A DNA stretch of 64,000 nt from Thalassobacillus devorans (GCF_011761345.1 NZ_JAASRY010000004.1:351071-415070), one strand, 5' to 3'. Positions 24,574-34,443 are shown, numbered from the stretch's first letter. The notes: generated by a model from the sequence alone, not told the origin. A program made the numbers and translations.

Positions 24574-27570
24574 ATGTCTAATCACCCAAAAAAAGGTATA
24601 AATAAAGAAAAACTGCTGGAATTTTGGCGGAGTGGAAAACTCCAAAAGTCTAGCCGTATTACTTATGATGTTACCTGGAACATCATCTTATTTTTCATTG
24701 TGCTCGGTATTATTGGTTTGTTTTTTGCTGGAGGGGCTGGAGCTGGTTATTTTGCCTCACTCGTAAAAGACGAAAAAGTGATGAGCAAAGAAGAAATGAG
24801 CCAGGACGTGTATAATTACTCTTCTACCTCGGAATTATATTTTGCAGATAATAAATATTTAGGTAAAATCCGGTCAGACTTACATAGAGAAGAAGTGACC
24901 CTCGATGAAGTTGCCCCTTATTTGAAGAATGCCATCATTGCGACAGAAGATGCAAACTTCAATGAACATGAGGGAGTAGTACCCAAAGCAATTATGCGAG
25001 CTGTGGCACAGGAAGTAACCAATGCCTCCATTAAAACCGGAGGAAGTACTTTGACACAGCAAATCATCAAGAATCAGATTCTGACGAATGAGGTGTCTTT
25101 TGAACGTAAAGCTAAAGAAATCCTGCTTGCTCTACGTTTAGAACGCTTTTTCGAAAAAGATGAAATTTTAGAAGCATACTTAAACATTGTCCCGTTTGGA
25201 CGTGATGCGAATGGTAGAAATATTGCAGGTATCCAGACAGCTGCACAAGGGATTTTTAATGTCGATGCTAAAGATCTCACACTTCCACAAGCTGCTTTTA
25301 TCGCCGGCCTTCCACAAAGTCCTACTTACTATTCTCCCTTCACTAATGGAGGACAGCAAAAAGAAAATATCGAACCAGGACTCAGCCGGATGCGTGAAGT
25401 GCTCTCCAGAATGTTGGAGGGCGGCTATATAACCGAGGAAGAATATGAAGAAGCGCTTGAGTATGATATTAAATCAAACCTCGCTGAACCAGAACCTTCT
25501 TCTATTAATGATTATCCATGGCTTACATTTGAAGTAGAAGAACGTGCCCAGGAAATTCTCGCTAGGAGTCTAGCAAAACAAGACGGACATACAATGGAAG
25601 ATTTACAATCTGATGAAGAACTGCGGGAAGAATATGAAACGAATGCCAGACGTGAACTACGTTCTGGTGGATATAAAGTTCATACAACAATTGATAAAGA
25701 AATGTATGACGTCGTGCAGAAAGTTAAAAATGAGTACAACAACTATGGCCGCAATAAAACCACCCAATTGGAAGATGCTGACGGCAATATGGTTGATGTA
25801 ACACTACCTGTTCAAGTCGGCAGTGTAATCATGGAAAACAAGACTGGTAAGATACTCGCCTTTATTGGTGGCCGTGACTTCTTTGAGCATGGAGAATTAA
25901 ATCACGCAACACAGGCCAGACGTTCAGCTGGTAGTACCATGAAACCGCTTCTGGCATATGCACCTGGAATAGAGGAAGGCGTATTACACCCTGGATCTGT
26001 TTTTGCTGATGTACCGTTCCAGTACGAAGGAACCAATAAGGAATTGAACAACTATTCTGGTGGTTATCACGGCTTCACTTCCATCAGGTATGCTTTGGCT
26101 AAATCTTACAACATACCTGCGGTAAAAGCTTTCAATGAAGCTAACAAGAGTGTGGACATGGCCAAGTACGGAAAAGCGTTGGGCTTCACCACCATTGCCG
26201 ATGAGGCCTTCTCCTATCAGGCTACCTCGATTGGTGCCCAGGATGTAACCATTGAAGAAAATACCAATGCTTTCGCAGCATTGGGTAATAATGGCCAATT
26301 CGCTGATGGCTACATGATTGAAAAAATTGTCGATAAAAATGGCGAACCGGTATATGAACATGAAAATAAAGCAGAAAAGGTATTCAGCCCGCAGACAGCT
26401 TATTTGACAGTTGATATGATGAGAGATGTACTAGATTACGGAACAGCTTCCGGCATTAAAGGACAGTTGTCTAATCCAGGCGTCGATTGGGCCGGTAAAA
26501 CCGGTACATCCAACGATTATACAGATACCTGGTTCGTTGCCACGAATCCGAATATCACCGTGAGTATGTGGATGGGCTACGACTATAAGCTCAAACTCGA
26601 TCGTAATGGCTATAGCAGCCGGAACACGGCTCTTTGGGCGCGAGTCGTAAATGCTATATCGGAAGTTAATCCTGAACTGACGGCTCCAAGTAAAAGCTTC
26701 GAGCGGCCGGATGGGATCGTAGAGCGCACTTATTGTGCCACTTCAGGTCTGTTGCCTTCCGATTTATGTTCAAAAGCCGGTCTTGTAGAGAGAGATATTT
26801 ACAATGCTGATTATGCACCTACTAAGAAAGATGACAGCTTAACCAGTGGCGGCGGCGACTTTGTCAAAGTCAAAGATAAGCTGGTTGTCGCAGGTCCAAG
26901 TACACCAAGTGAATTCGTTAATAAGAGCAGCGGAGGCGTAACACTGAATCCAGACTTCTTAAAAGAAAGAGGCCTGGATAAACCGGATATTTTACCTCAT
27001 TTGATCCCTTCTTCGGATAAGTGGAGCAAGGTAGCTTTACCAGACGGTAGTTCCATTGACGCATCAGAAGGAATCAAAAATGACGGTAAAAATCCTGCGG
27101 CGCCTGGAGGAGTGACAGCGAACAGTTCTGCAGTTAGCTGGTCAGCTTCTTCCAGCCATGATGTTGTGGGATATCGTGTGTATCGCGCTTCCTCGGAAAA
27201 TGGGTCCTACAGCCTCATTGGCAGCACCACAGACACCAAATACGGTTTTTCTGGTTCTGATGGCTTTTATGCTGTAAGGGCAGTCGATTACTTTGGTATG
27301 GAATCGTCCATGTCTTCCGCTGTAAAAGTAGGTTCACCTGGCCAGCCTAGTGAACCGGAGGAACCGGCCGATGCCCCTGCAGATGAGCCGGAAGAAGAAC
27401 CAGCCGATGAACCTGACGAAGAAGACAACAATGCACCTGACGAAGAATCCACGGAAGATACATCCGAATCAGAAACAGATGAACAGCAATCAGAAGACAA
27501 TACGGATGAGTCGGCTGAGGAAGAGGCAAATGAAGAATCAGAGGAACCATCCGAAGATGAAGAAGAATAA
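24574..27570 (+). CDS. Class A penicillin-binding protein (PBP1A family) with FN3 domain and acidic tail
   Basis: A 998-residue bifunctional peptidoglycan synthase. It has a cytoplasmic basic start, a membrane helix (about 37-60), GT51 glycosyltransferase motifs ATEDANFNEHEGV and GGSTLTQQIIKN (about 125-185), and a transpeptidase with SAGSTMKPL (SxxK), SYN and KTGTSNDYT. Residues about 845-920 form a fibronectin type III-like domain, followed by a tail of about 70 residues made mostly of Asp/Glu. AGGAGG precedes the ATG at 24574. B. subtilis has no PBP at this site, but other bacilli do. Confidence 0.95.
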   Translation: MSNHPKKGINKEKLLEFWRSGKLQKSSRITYDVTWNIILFFIVLGIIGLFFAGGAGAGYFASLVKDEKVMSKEEMSQDVYNYSSTSELYFADNKYLGKIRSDLHREEVTLDEVAPYLKNAIIATEDANFNEHEGVVPKAIMRAVAQEVTNASIKTGGSTLTQQIIKNQILTNEVSFERKAKEILLALRLERFFEKDEILEAYLNIVPFGRDANGRNIAGIQTAAQGIFNVDAKDLTLPQAAFIAGLPQSPTYYSPFTNGGQQKENIEPGLSRMREVLSRMLEGGYITEEEYEEALEYDIKSNLAEPEPSSINDYPWLTFEVEERAQEILARSLAKQDGHTMEDLQSDEELREEYETNARRELRSGGYKVHTTIDKEMYDVVQKVKNEYNNYGRNKTTQLEDADGNMVDVTLPVQVGSVIMENKTGKILAFIGGRDFFEHGELNHATQARRSAGSTMKPLLAYAPGIEEGVLHPGSVFADVPFQYEGTNKELNNYSGGYHGFTSIRYALAKSYNIPAVKAFNEANKSVDMAKYGKALGFTTIADEAFSYQATSIGAQDVTIEENTNAFAALGNNGQFADGYMIEKIVDKNGEPVYEHENKAEKVFSPQTAYLTVDMMRDVLDYGTASGIKGQLSNPGVDWAGKTGTSNDYTDTWFVATNPNITVSMWMGYDYKLKLDRNGYSSRNTALWARVVNAISEVNPELTAPSKSFERPDGIVERTYCATSGLLPSDLCSKAGLVERDIYNADYAPTKKDDSLTSGGGDFVKVKDKLVVAGPSTPSEFVNKSSGGVTLNPDFLKERGLDKPDILPHLIPSSDKWSKVALPDGSSIDASEGIKNDGKNPAAPGGVTANSSAVSWSASSSHDVVGYRVYRASSENGSYSLIGSTTDTKYGFSGSDGFYAVRAVDYFGMESSMSSAVKVGSPGQPSEPEEPADAPADEPEEEPADEPDEEDNNAPDEESTEDTSESETDEQQSEDNTDESAEEEANEESEEPSEDEEE

Positions 27571-27626
27571 TCCGCCCTTTCCTATCAAGCCCCAAACCTT
27601 TAACCGATAATAAACGGGTTTTATTA

Positions 27627-27653
27627 ATCCTCCTCTCTTTTCGAGAGGGGGAT
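27627..27653 (+). terminator. Terminator of the PBP gene
   Basis: ATCCTCCTCTC and GAGAGGGGGAT pair around TTTTC (one G-T pair), then a run of T. Confidence 0.9.
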
Positions 27654-27692
27654 TTTTTTGTAAAGAATTCACTTGTTAGTTCCAGCTGATAG

Positions 27693-27721
27693 ATTCAATT
27701 TACATAGATTTCATGTATAAT
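27693..27721 (+). promoter_or_regulatory. Possible promoter of acuABC
   Basis: A perfect TATAAT (27716-27721) with a weak ATTCAA 17 bp upstream. No cre was found here, unlike the B. subtilis acsA-acuA region. Confidence 0.4.
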
Positions 27722-27765
27722 GAAAACCAACAGTGATAATAACCTTTATAGCAGGTGGTGTATCA

Positions 27766-28413
27766 ATGAAGCATGTAAAGACGTATCATTCCAAGGTATT
27801 AGATACGGAAAAAGGACCATTAACCATCGAAGGTCCCCTAACCTCAGAAGAACTCTCCAACTATGAATTTCATCCAGACTTAAATGCTTTCCGGCCAGGC
27901 CCTAAGCAATTTGAAGCAATCAAAAGCATCGCGGATTTTGAAGAGGGGCGTCTTATCATTGCAAGACATGAAAATACCATCGCAGGCTATGTAACTTATT
28001 TACACCCTGATCCATTAGAAAGATGGTCAGAGTTTCAAATGGAAGATTTAATTGAACTGGGAGCCATTGAAGTTATTCCTGATTTCCGAGGGGCAAGAGT
28101 AGGATCTCATTTGCTGAGAGTAGCGATGATGGATGAATTTATGGAAAACTATATCATCATCTCTACTGAGTATTATTGGCATTGGGACCTCAAAGGAACT
28201 GGTTTAAGCATTTGGAACTATCGGAAAGTGATGGAGAAAATGATGGCTGCAGGTGGGCTGAAACCTGCTCCCACAGACGATCCCGAAATCGTTTCCCATC
28301 CGGCGAACTGTTTAATGGTGCGCATTGGCGAGAATGTTCCGCAATCATCTGTTGAAAAATTTGATCGTCTAAGATTTTTAAATCGGCACAAACAACGTAC
28401 ACAAGGGAGGTAA
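27766..28413 (+). CDS. acuA: Protein N-acetyltransferase AcuA
   Basis: A 215-residue GNAT-fold enzyme that acetylates and inactivates acetyl-CoA synthetase AcsA in B. subtilis. The acetyl-CoA loop is in VIPDFRGARVGSHLLRVAM (about residue 110). The ATG at 27766 has AGGTGGTG; an ATG 11 codons earlier has no site. It begins the acuABC operon, 5 bp from acuB. The usual divergent acsA is absent here; a PBP gene takes its place. Confidence 0.94.
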   Translation: MKHVKTYHSKVLDTEKGPLTIEGPLTSEELSNYEFHPDLNAFRPGPKQFEAIKSIADFEEGRLIIARHENTIAGYVTYLHPDPLERWSEFQMEDLIELGAIEVIPDFRGARVGSHLLRVAMMDEFMENYIIISTEYYWHWDLKGTGLSIWNYRKVMEKMMAAGGLKPAPTDDPEIVSHPANCLMVRIGENVPQSSVEKFDRLRFLNRHKQRTQGR

Positions 28414-28418
28414 ACACC

Positions 28419-29063
28419 ATGCTAGTGGAAGAAATCATGAAGACAGACGTCATTACTATGAAGCCTACCGAAACGATTGGTAAAGCATTACAGCTTTTGA
28501 ATGATCATCATATCCGTCATTTACCCATTGTGGATGAAAATAATTATGTCATCGGGATTGTTTCAGATCGCGATGTACGCGATGCGAGTCCCTCCATTTT
28601 TGATGATTCAGAGCCTGAAGAATTTGAAAATGAAATCCAGACGATTATGTCCCACCCCGTCATTACAGTTCACCCGCTTGACTTTGTAGAAGAAGTAGCA
28701 AGCATTTTTTATGAACATGAAATTGCCTGTGTACCAGTAACAAAGGAAGAAAGACTGATAGGAATCATTACCGAAAAGGATATGCTTTATACGTTGATTC
28801 AGCTGACCGGCACAAACGTACAAAGCTCACAAATAGAAATAAAAGTAAGAAATATTCCCGGCATCCTTCCGAAGGTTACCCAGGTTTTTGGGAAAAGAAA
28901 AGTGAATATCAGTTCCGTTTTAATTTACCCATATAAGCCGGATTCCAGATACAAAATACTGGTATTCCGTATCCAGACGATGAATCCGATGCCGACAATC
29001 GAAGACTTAAAAGAAGCAGGATATGAAGTGTTATGGCCGAACATGCCAGGGATGTCATCATGA
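28419..29063 (+). CDS. acuB: AcuB, CBS-pair and ACT domain protein
   Basis: A 214-residue protein. Two CBS domains (about 1-60 and 75-135: MKTDVITMKPTETIGKALQL and IMSHPVITVHPLDFVEEVA) are followed by an ACT-type domain (about 140-214, IEIKVRNIPGILPKVTQVF). Its role in acetoin/acetate use is unresolved; the CBS pair suggests nucleotide sensing. AGGGAGGT precedes the ATG. Its stop overlaps the acuC start (ATGA). Confidence 0.94.
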   Translation: MLVEEIMKTDVITMKPTETIGKALQLLNDHHIRHLPIVDENNYVIGIVSDRDVRDASPSIFDDSEPEEFENEIQTIMSHPVITVHPLDFVEEVASIFYEHEIACVPVTKEERLIGIITEKDMLYTLIQLTGTNVQSSQIEIKVRNIPGILPKVTQVFGKRKVNISSVLIYPYKPDSRYKILVFRIQTMNPMPTIEDLKEAGYEVLWPNMPGMSS

Positions 29064-30238
29064 AGTGCCAGTCTGCTTTTGTATACTCCGATGCTTTTAC
29101 ACAATATAAATTTCGTGACGACCACCCCTTCAACCAGTTACGGGTGCAAATGACAAAAGAGTTGTTGGAGTTAGAGAATTCTTTACAACCAGAACACCTT
29201 CTCTCTCCGCGCTCGGCTACAGAGGAAGAGTTAGCGCTGGTACATAGTTCTACTTACATCGATGCAGTAAAAAAAGCAAGCGCAGGAAACCTTAAAGAAG
29301 AAGAAGGTATGGAATTTGGAATCGGAACAGAGGATACACCTATGTTCAAAGGCATGCATGAAGCTTCTTCTCTTTTAGTCGGTAGTACCTTGACTGCTAT
29401 TGATGCAGTACTTGAAGGGGATTGTGAACACTCGCTCAACCTTGGAGGCGGTCTCCACCATGGCTTTGAACGAAAGGCTTCGGGATTTTGTATCTATAAT
29501 GATGGAGCTGTCGGCATTGAATACATTCGAAAGAAGTATGGCTACAAAGTCCTCTATGTAGATACAGATGCACACCATGGGGATGGGGTTCAATGGTTAT
29601 TTTATGATGATCCTAACGTGTGCACTCTTTCGATTCACGAAACAGGCCGCTACCTGTTTCCTGGCACAGGGAATGTTACCGAACGAGGATTAAAAGAAGG
29701 ATACGGATATTCCTTCAATCTGCCTATTGATGCCTTCACAGAAGATGAGTCATTTCTGGAACTTTATGAATCCGCATTCAAAGAAATTGTGGAATATTTC
29801 AATCCTGACGTCATTGTGACTCAAAACGGAGCGGACGCCCATTATTTTGATCCTTTGACTCATTTATGTTCAACAATGCAAATCTATGAACGGATACCTA
29901 AGCTGGCACACGAATTAGCTCACAAGCATTGTGAAGGACGGTGGATAGCGTTGGGCGGAGGAGGTTATGACATTTGGAGAGTCGTCCCGAGGGCATGGGC
30001 GCAAATTTGGAAAACTATGACTACTGGCAAGCCATTTTCAGGTAACCTCCCTGCTAAATGGATAGAAAAATGGCAAAAAAAGTCACCTGTAGACCTTCCA
30101 AGCACATGGCATGACCCCGAGGGCTTTTACAAACCCATTCCAAGAAAAGCAGAGATCACAGAAAAGAATAAAAAGGTCTTAGCAAATGCTTTGCAATTCA
30201 TCCACAACCAGAAAAAATATAACCATTTATCTCCCTAA
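29060..30238 (+). CDS. acuC: Lysine deacetylase AcuC (class I HDAC fold)
   Basis: A 392-residue zinc hydrolase that removes acetyl groups from AcsA. LNLGGGLHHGFERKASGFC, VLYVDTDAHHGDGVQWLFY (zinc ligands D, H) and VTQNGADAHYFDPLTHL are the HDAC motifs. The ATG at 29060 overlaps the acuB stop by four bases, indicating coupled translation; the frame's earlier ATG lies inside acuB. Together AcuA and AcuC set reversible acetylation of acetyl-CoA synthetase. Confidence 0.95.
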   Translation: MKCQSAFVYSDAFTQYKFRDDHPFNQLRVQMTKELLELENSLQPEHLLSPRSATEEELALVHSSTYIDAVKKASAGNLKEEEGMEFGIGTEDTPMFKGMHEASSLLVGSTLTAIDAVLEGDCEHSLNLGGGLHHGFERKASGFCIYNDGAVGIEYIRKKYGYKVLYVDTDAHHGDGVQWLFYDDPNVCTLSIHETGRYLFPGTGNVTERGLKEGYGYSFNLPIDAFTEDESFLELYESAFKEIVEYFNPDVIVTQNGADAHYFDPLTHLCSTMQIYERIPKLAHELAHKHCEGRWIALGGGGYDIWRVVPRAWAQIWKTMTTGKPFSGNLPAKWIEKWQKKSPVDLPSTWHDPEGFYKPIPRKAEITEKNKKVLANALQFIHNQKKYNHLSP

Positions 30239-30242
30239 CTGA

Positions 30243-30270
30243 AAATACCACCTGGATCCAGGTGGTATTT
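30243..30270. terminator. Bidirectional terminator between acuC and motS
   Basis: AAATACCACCTGGA and its perfect complement TCCAGGTGGTATTT form a 28-base palindrome between convergent operons. Confidence 0.9.
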
Positions 30271-30283
30271 CTTAAATAATGAA

Positions 30284-31090
30284 TTATGAAGAAGTCTGTT
30301 TATTGTTATAAGCATCCTCTAAAATTACGATTTCCACACGGCGATTCTTACTCCAATTATCAGGAGTATCATTCGGAACAGCAGGACGTGTCTCTGCATA
30401 CGCGATTGCTGAAAAGCGCTCGCTGTCCAGACTAGTCTCACTTACGATGTACCGTATGACACTGCTTGCTCTTGCACCGGATAATTCCCAATTCGAAGGA
30501 TACCTGAATGTTGAAATCGGCCGATTGTCGGTGTGACCTTCCACCGTTATATCATTAGGTATATTAGTCAATAACGTACCCACCTTGCTCAAAAAAGGCT
30601 TTCCTGACTCTAATACTTTCGCTTCACCGGAATCAAATAACAATTGTTCCTGAAGGACCAGCACCACACCGCGATCTGTACGATTGGCAGAAATCACTTC
30701 ATTTAGCTTATTCTTATCTAAGAAAGCTTCTACTTCTTCAACTAATTGGTCCAAATCATTTTCATCACTTGCCTCTTCAGCCTCTGAATCATAGGCGGTG
30801 GCATTCACTTCATTAGTCGGGTTCTCAAATTCATTCGATGCTTCCCCACTTTCAAGCGGGTCCGTCTTTTCTGTGGGATTCTCCATCTCTACAGGGGAAG
30901 GATAAAAATCAAAGATCATTCGATTCCGAAACGACTCGGAAATTGCCTCAAATTTAACTAAGTCAATCTGTGACATAGAAAATAATAGGATGAAAAAAAC
31001 CAGAATCAAGGTCATGAGGTCAGAATATGTAACCATCCATCGCGGTGCGCCCTTCTCCTCGCGTTTCTTCAGGGGTCTCCTAGACTTCAT
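30284..31090 (-). CDS. motS: Flagellar stator protein MotS (sodium type)
   Basis: A 268-residue MotB-family protein. A basic N-terminus, one membrane helix with the ion-path aspartate (MVTYSDLMTLILVFFILLF), a Glu/Asp-rich linker (about 70-125) and an OmpA-like peptidoglycan-binding domain (GHTDNRPI, NWELSGARASSVIRY) are present. The ATG at 31090 overlaps the motP stop by 11 bp and has GGGGGAAG; the longer frame runs inside motP. MotPS uses sodium in bacilli (established for B. subtilis); here the specificity is inferred from synteny with ccpA. Confidence 0.93.
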   Translation of the reverse strand: MKSRRPLKKREEKGAPRWMVTYSDLMTLILVFFILLFSMSQIDLVKFEAISESFRNRMIFDFYPSPVEMENPTEKTDPLESGEASNEFENPTNEVNATAYDSEAEEASDENDLDQLVEEVEAFLDKNKLNEVISANRTDRGVVLVLQEQLLFDSGEAKVLESGKPFLSKVGTLLTNIPNDITVEGHTDNRPISTFRYPSNWELSGARASSVIRYIVSETSLDSERFSAIAYAETRPAVPNDTPDNWSKNRRVEIVILEDAYNNKQTSS

Positions 31091-31901
31091 TAGCCGCTTC
31101 CCCCATGAACGCTTCTTCCTGGTCTTTCGTTTCTTGTTTCTCTTCATCTGAAAGGAAAGCACTTAGTTTTTCTTCTAAAATTTTCGGGTTCTGACCTGAT
31201 TGGACACCTATGACCCCTTCAATAATAATCTGTTTGATGAAGATCTCCTGCTCTGTTTTATTTTCCAGCTTGCCTGCCATCGGGATAAAAACCAGATTGG
31301 CCATGACTGTACCATAAAAAGTGGTCAAGAGTGCAACAGCCATCTTAGGTCCCAGCGTTGTTGGATCGGTCAGACTATTCAACATCAAGACCAGCCCGAT
31401 CAATGTGCCAATCATCCCCCATGCCGGAGCGTATTCTCCCGCTTTTTCAATAATAGAGCGCCCTCGTTGATGCCTTTCTTCCAAGGCCGTTATTTCTGCT
31501 TCCATAATTTCCTGAATAACTTCAGGTTCAATACCATCTACCGCCAGCAATATCCCTTTTTTAATAAAAGGATCATCTACATCTTCCAATTCTGTTTCTA
31601 ATGCCAGTAAGCCTTCTCTGCGCGCTCTATCTGATAAACGAATGAACACTGTAATTAATTCGCGAAGGTTCAAGTCATTCTGATTAAAAGATTCCTTGAA
31701 GACTCGAAAAGTTAATTTGAGGTCACTGATATTAAAGTTGATGATAAGTGCTGCCATTAAACCACCAAGGACAATCACAACCGAAGAAACTTGCAGGAAT
31801 GATTGGACACCAGAAGCCCCACCACTCGACAAAATTCCAAACATGATCATGATTGTCCCTAAAGTGATGCCTATTGGAGTTAAAATATCACGCTTTTTCA
31901 T
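31080..31901 (-). CDS. motP: Flagellar stator protein MotP
   Basis: A 273-residue MotA-family protein with four membrane segments (about 7-27, 35-53, 150-170 and 185-205). GEYAPAWGMIGTLIGLVLML carries the conserved proline and glycine of the TM3 interface; the large cytoplasmic loop (about 65-145) contacts the rotor. It forms the stator with MotS, and their reading frames overlap. It follows ccpA by 55 bp with no clear terminator between them. AGGGAGA precedes the ATG. Confidence 0.94.
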   Translation of the reverse strand: MKKRDILTPIGITLGTIMIMFGILSSGGASGVQSFLQVSSVVIVLGGLMAALIINFNISDLKLTFRVFKESFNQNDLNLRELITVFIRLSDRARREGLLALETELEDVDDPFIKKGILLAVDGIEPEVIQEIMEAEITALEERHQRGRSIIEKAGEYAPAWGMIGTLIGLVLMLNSLTDPTTLGPKMAVALLTTFYGTVMANLVFIPMAGKLENKTEQEIFIKQIIIEGVIGVQSGQNPKILEEKLSAFLSDEEKQETKDQEEAFMGEAANEV

Positions 31902-31956
31902 ACTCTCTCTCCCTAACTGACGCGTATATATTCTACTCCTAATATCGACATTCTAT

Positions 31957-32952
31957 TTATTTTGTTGAGTTTCTTTCAATAATTCGATGCGGAAGTACTA
32001 CATTTTGTTCGGTCACTTCTTCTTTATTCATATATTTTGTCAATAACCGCATCGCAACCGCTCCAATATCATACATTGGCTGTACCACCGTAGAAAGAGT
32101 CGGACGAACCATTGTAGCTAAACGAGTGTTATCAAATCCAAATACTTCGATATCCTCTGGTACCTTCAACCCCTTGTCTTGTGCTCCATGAATGATGCCT
32201 AAGGCCATTTCATCAGAAGCTACAAAAACAGCCGTAGGAGATTGGCCTTCAGAAGTCAATTGTTCAAAAGCTTCAATGCCGGAATCATAAGAATAGTCAC
32301 CCGTTACAATTAGATTATCTGTTACTTCCCGTCCTGCTTCTTTCAATGCACGTTTGTACCCATCAAGCTTCTGTGTATTAATTTCTGTATTTTCAGGGCC
32401 TGACACAAACGCAATCCGATCGTTCCCATGGGATATCAATAATTCAGTCGCTTCAAAGGCTGCTTCTTCATAGTTGATATTCACCGATGGAGTACTTTTG
32501 GTTTCATCAATGGTGGCAGCCAATGCTACTGGCACAGAAGCATTCTTAAATTCACGGATGTGGTCTTCCGTAATTTTGCCACCCATGAATACGAGGCCAT
32601 CTACCTGTTTTCCGAGCATGGTATTGATCAGATGAATTTCTTTTTCTTTATTTTGATCTGAGTTGCTTAAGATAATATTGTAGTTATACATCGTCGCGAT
32701 ATCCTCAATCCCTCTTGCCAGTTCGGCAAAAAAGATGCTGGAAATATCGGGAATGATTACTCCGACGGTTGTAGTTTTTTTACTGGCTAACCCTCTAGCT
32801 ACTGCGTTCGGCCGATAACCCAGACTTTCAATCGCGTCCAACACTTTTTTTCTAGTGGCGGGCTTGACATTAGGATTGCCATTCACAACCCTCGACACAG
32901 TCGCCATTGATACATTTGCTTCTCTTGCTACATCATATATAGTTACATTCAT
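31957..32952 (-). CDS. ccpA: Catabolite control protein A
   Basis: A 331-residue LacI-family regulator, the master of carbon catabolite control through HPr-Ser-P. The HTH is [20 protein letters not shown] and the hinge helix [18 protein letters not shown]; the effector domain follows, with HPr-contact residues in the [19 protein letters not shown] region. The ATG at 32952 has AGGAGGG; the earlier ATG does not. It is separated from upstream aroA by a terminator and is followed by motPS. Confidence 0.97.
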   Translation of the reverse strand: MNVTIYDVAREANVSMATVSRVVNGNPNVKPATRKKVLDAIESLGYRPNAVARGLASKKTTTVGVIIPDISSIFFAELARGIEDIATMYNYNIILSNSDQNKEKEIHLINTMLGKQVDGLVFMGGKITEDHIREFKNASVPVALAATIDETKSTPSVNINYEEAAFEATELLISHGNDRIAFVSGPENTEINTQKLDGYKRALKEAGREVTDNLIVTGDYSYDSGIEAFEQLTSEGQSPTAVFVASDEMALGIIHGAQDKGLKVPEDIEVFGFDNTRLATMVRPTLSTVVQPMYDIGAVAMRLLTKYMNKEEVTEQNVVLPHRIIERNSTK

Positions 32953-33174
32953 GCAAAGTTCCCTCCTCAAATTCTTTCTTCTATGTTTGCGTATCAATAA
33001 AACAATCATATTATACTATATTACTCACCGCAATAAAGACGTACAGAATAATCCCTATACAAATCATACCCTAAAAATGAACTTTATAAAATTACAAAGT
33101 AACCAATTCAACAAGATTCTTCGCTCAGTTTTCCACAAGGTGGCAAAATTATGAATAGGGACAAAAACAAAAGG

Positions 33175-33199
33175 AACCGGACTGAGCCTCAGTCCGGTT
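33175..33199 (-). terminator. Terminator of aroA
   Basis: AACCGGACTGAG and CTCAGTCCGGTT form a near-perfect palindrome, followed on the minus strand by CCTTTTGTTTTTG. It separates aroA from ccpA, so ccpA probably has its own promoter in 32953-33174. Confidence 0.88.
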
Positions 33200-33218
33200 C
33201 TCCCTACTTGATCACTAG

Positions 33219-34277
33219 CTATTTAGTCAGTTCTTCCATGAAGGAATGGAACATGTCAATATCCATCTGTTGGGCTGAGTCAGAAAGTGCCACAGCAGGG
33301 TCAGGGTGCACTTCTGCCATTACACCGTCTGCCCCAATGGCCAAAGCAGCTTTAGCTGCCGGCAGCAATAAGTCGCGTCGGCCGGTGGAGTGGGTAACGT
33401 CCACCATTACCGGTAAATGCGTTTCTTGCTTCAGGATTGGTACTGCAGATATATCTAATGTATTCCTAGTTGCTTTCTCGTAGGTACGGATTCCACGTTC
33501 ACAAAGCATGATATTAGCATTACTACGGGAAATGATGTACTCTGCCGCATTAATGAATTCTGAAATAGTGGCGGACATGCCTCGTTTCAGTAATACTGGC
33601 TTATCTACTGAACCTGCAGCTTTCAGGAGTTCAAAGTTCTGCATGTTCCGGGCACCGATTTGAATAATATCAACGTAATCGACTGCCTTATATACGTCTG
33701 CAGGGTTCACTATCTCACTAATCACTGCTAAATCATATTCATCAGCTACCCGCTTCAAAATCTTTAAGCCTTCTAATCCAAGACCTTGGAAGTCATAAGG
33801 AGAAGTTCTAGGTTTGAAGGCTCCACCTCGTAATATTTTCAACCCTTGTTTCTTAACAGCTTCAGCAACAGCAGCTACTTGCTCATAGCTTTCTACTGCA
33901 CAAGGTCCCATGATAAAGTGCGGATTGCCATCACCGATTTTTTCACCGTTGATATCGATAATCGTATCTTCAGCTTTTTTCTTTCTGGAAACCAATAGTG
34001 CTTTCCTATGGTCATCTTCCTGCAGTTCGAGACTGGCCTTAAAGATTTCTTTGAACAATTGTTGAATCGTGGAAGTTTCAAAAGGTCCTTTATTATGTTC
34101 CTGGATTTGATCCAGCATTTTCCGCTCACGGACCGGGTCAAACCGATTGACCCCCTGGGTAGTTTTAACTTGCCCGATTTCCTGGACGAGTTCTCCCCTT
34201 TTATTTATAAGATCTAAAATCTCCAAATTCACTCGATCCAGCTCATCACGTAATTGATCTAGTTGCTCATTACTCAT
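33219..34277 (-). CDS. aroA: Bifunctional DAHP synthase/chorismate mutase
   Basis: A 352-residue first enzyme of the shikimate pathway. The N-terminal chorismate mutase domain (about 1-85: [20 protein letters not shown]) serves as the feedback-sensing module. The DAHP synthase barrel has [28 protein letters not shown] and DVTHSTGRR. The ATG at 34277 has TGGAGG at 9 bp. It carries a well-formed promoter and, farther upstream, a perfect cre. Confidence 0.96.
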   Translation of the reverse strand: MSNEQLDQLRDELDRVNLEILDLINKRGELVQEIGQVKTTQGVNRFDPVRERKMLDQIQEHNKGPFETSTIQQLFKEIFKASLELQEDDHRKALLVSRKKKAEDTIIDINGEKIGDGNPHFIMGPCAVESYEQVAAVAEAVKKQGLKILRGGAFKPRTSPYDFQGLGLEGLKILKRVADEYDLAVISEIVNPADVYKAVDYVDIIQIGARNMQNFELLKAAGSVDKPVLLKRGMSATISEFINAAEYIISRSNANIMLCERGIRTYEKATRNTLDISAVPILKQETHLPVMVDVTHSTGRRDLLLPAAKAALAIGADGVMAEVHPDPAVALSDSAQQMDIDMFHSFMEELTK

Positions 34278-34344
34278 AATAAAAGCCTCCATTCCGTTTT
34301 ACTTGCTGAAAAAAAACAATAATTTTAAATGATAATTACGGAAC

Positions 34345-34373
34345 ATTATATATGACTTAACTCTTCTTGTCAC
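34345..34373 (-). promoter_or_regulatory. SigA promoter of aroA
   Basis: GTGACA (34373-34368), a 17-bp spacer and TATAAT (34350-34345). The expected start is near 34338. Confidence 0.8.
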
Positions 34374-34429
34374 CCCTTTAAAGCGATAAAATCCAGAAGA
34401 ATTTTTAAATGTTCAAACAAAACAATTAT

Positions 34430-34443
34430 GTAATCGCTTTCAG
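34430..34443. promoter_or_regulatory. Perfect cre match upstream of aroA
   Basis: TGTAATCGCTTTCA fits TGWAANCGNTNWCA at all 14 positions. It is centred about 98 bp upstream of the expected aroA start. A weaker cre-like sequence (TTTTATCGCTTTAA on the minus strand, 34378-34391) is closer to the promoter. Confidence 0.65.

Noticed and set aside
27347..27610. Several ORFs overlapping the end of the PBP gene
   Set aside because: They are shadows of the repetitive acidic tail codons in other frames.
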